A stretch of 21,937 bases of DNA from Pigoraptor vietnamica (lineage: Eukaryota > Opisthokonta > Filasterea), in the NCBI GenBank assembly GCA_943704525.1, contig CALSCQ010002456.1, positions 32,501-54,437 of the forward strand. The letters run 5' to 3'. A model generated the notes under the pieces. That model was not told the origin of the DNA and searched no databases. It worked only from the letters and a program-made list of their open reading frames with translations. Shown piece by piece: positions 21,620 through 21,937 of the stretch. Numbering within the stretch: position 1 is the stretch's first letter; each line of letters starts with the position of its first letter. The position numbers were made by a program, and so were the translations under genes.

Positions 21620-21937
<318 letters not shown>

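Overview
The window is nuclear DNA from an intron-bearing, GC-rich eukaryote, most likely a unicellular one. It holds long coding exons, GT-AG introns (many donors GTGAGT, GTGGGT or GTGCGT; several CTAAC-like branch sites) and abundant CA/TG, GA/CT and homopolymer microsatellites. The protein set (adhesion-type GPCR, alpha-arrestin-like protein, dual-specificity phosphatase, four-CBS protein, focadhesin/RST1-like protein) fits a heterotrophic protist such as a unicellular relative of animals or an apusozoan-like [10 protein letters not shown]. The species cannot be named from sequence alone. I found no transposon, virus-like element, RNA gene or CRISPR array.

Layout from left to right: (1) a focadhesin/RST1-like gene on + (1-4632, 5' end outside the window), one enormous exon plus a small 3' exon; (2) tail to tail with it, 86 bp away, a six-exon four-CBS gene on - (7250-4719); (3) a divergent spacer of about 0.9 kb; (4) a dual-specificity phosphatase gene on + (about 8136-10531, up to six exons); (5) an 0.8 kb spacer; (6) a five-exon arrestin-like gene on + (11340-14095); (7) a 0.5 kb convergent spacer; (8) an adhesion-GPCR-like gene on - with 13 visible exons (21619-14626, 5' end outside the window). 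I resolved 27 introns by hand. In every one the donor phase fits the acceptor phase, which is the main support for the gene models.

Four of the five genes are of signalling type. The GPCR and an arrestin-like protein are convergent neighbours, which invites but does not prove a functional link. The GPCR has a LamG-type jellyroll, a leucine-rich/L-domain-like stretch, a GAIN-like region, an intact GPS site and all seven membrane segments with adhesion-family signatures.

The most unusual signal is not a gene. Every minisatellite in the window duplicates a splicing signal: a 68-bp unit carries a 5' splice site, a 52-bp unit a pyrimidine tract, a 54-bp unit a 3' splice site, and a 28-bp unit a branch site plus pyrimidine tract. 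GU repeats also recur just downstream of 5' splice sites. In the arrestin gene the duplicated acceptors could add three in-frame 18-residue repeats to the protein.
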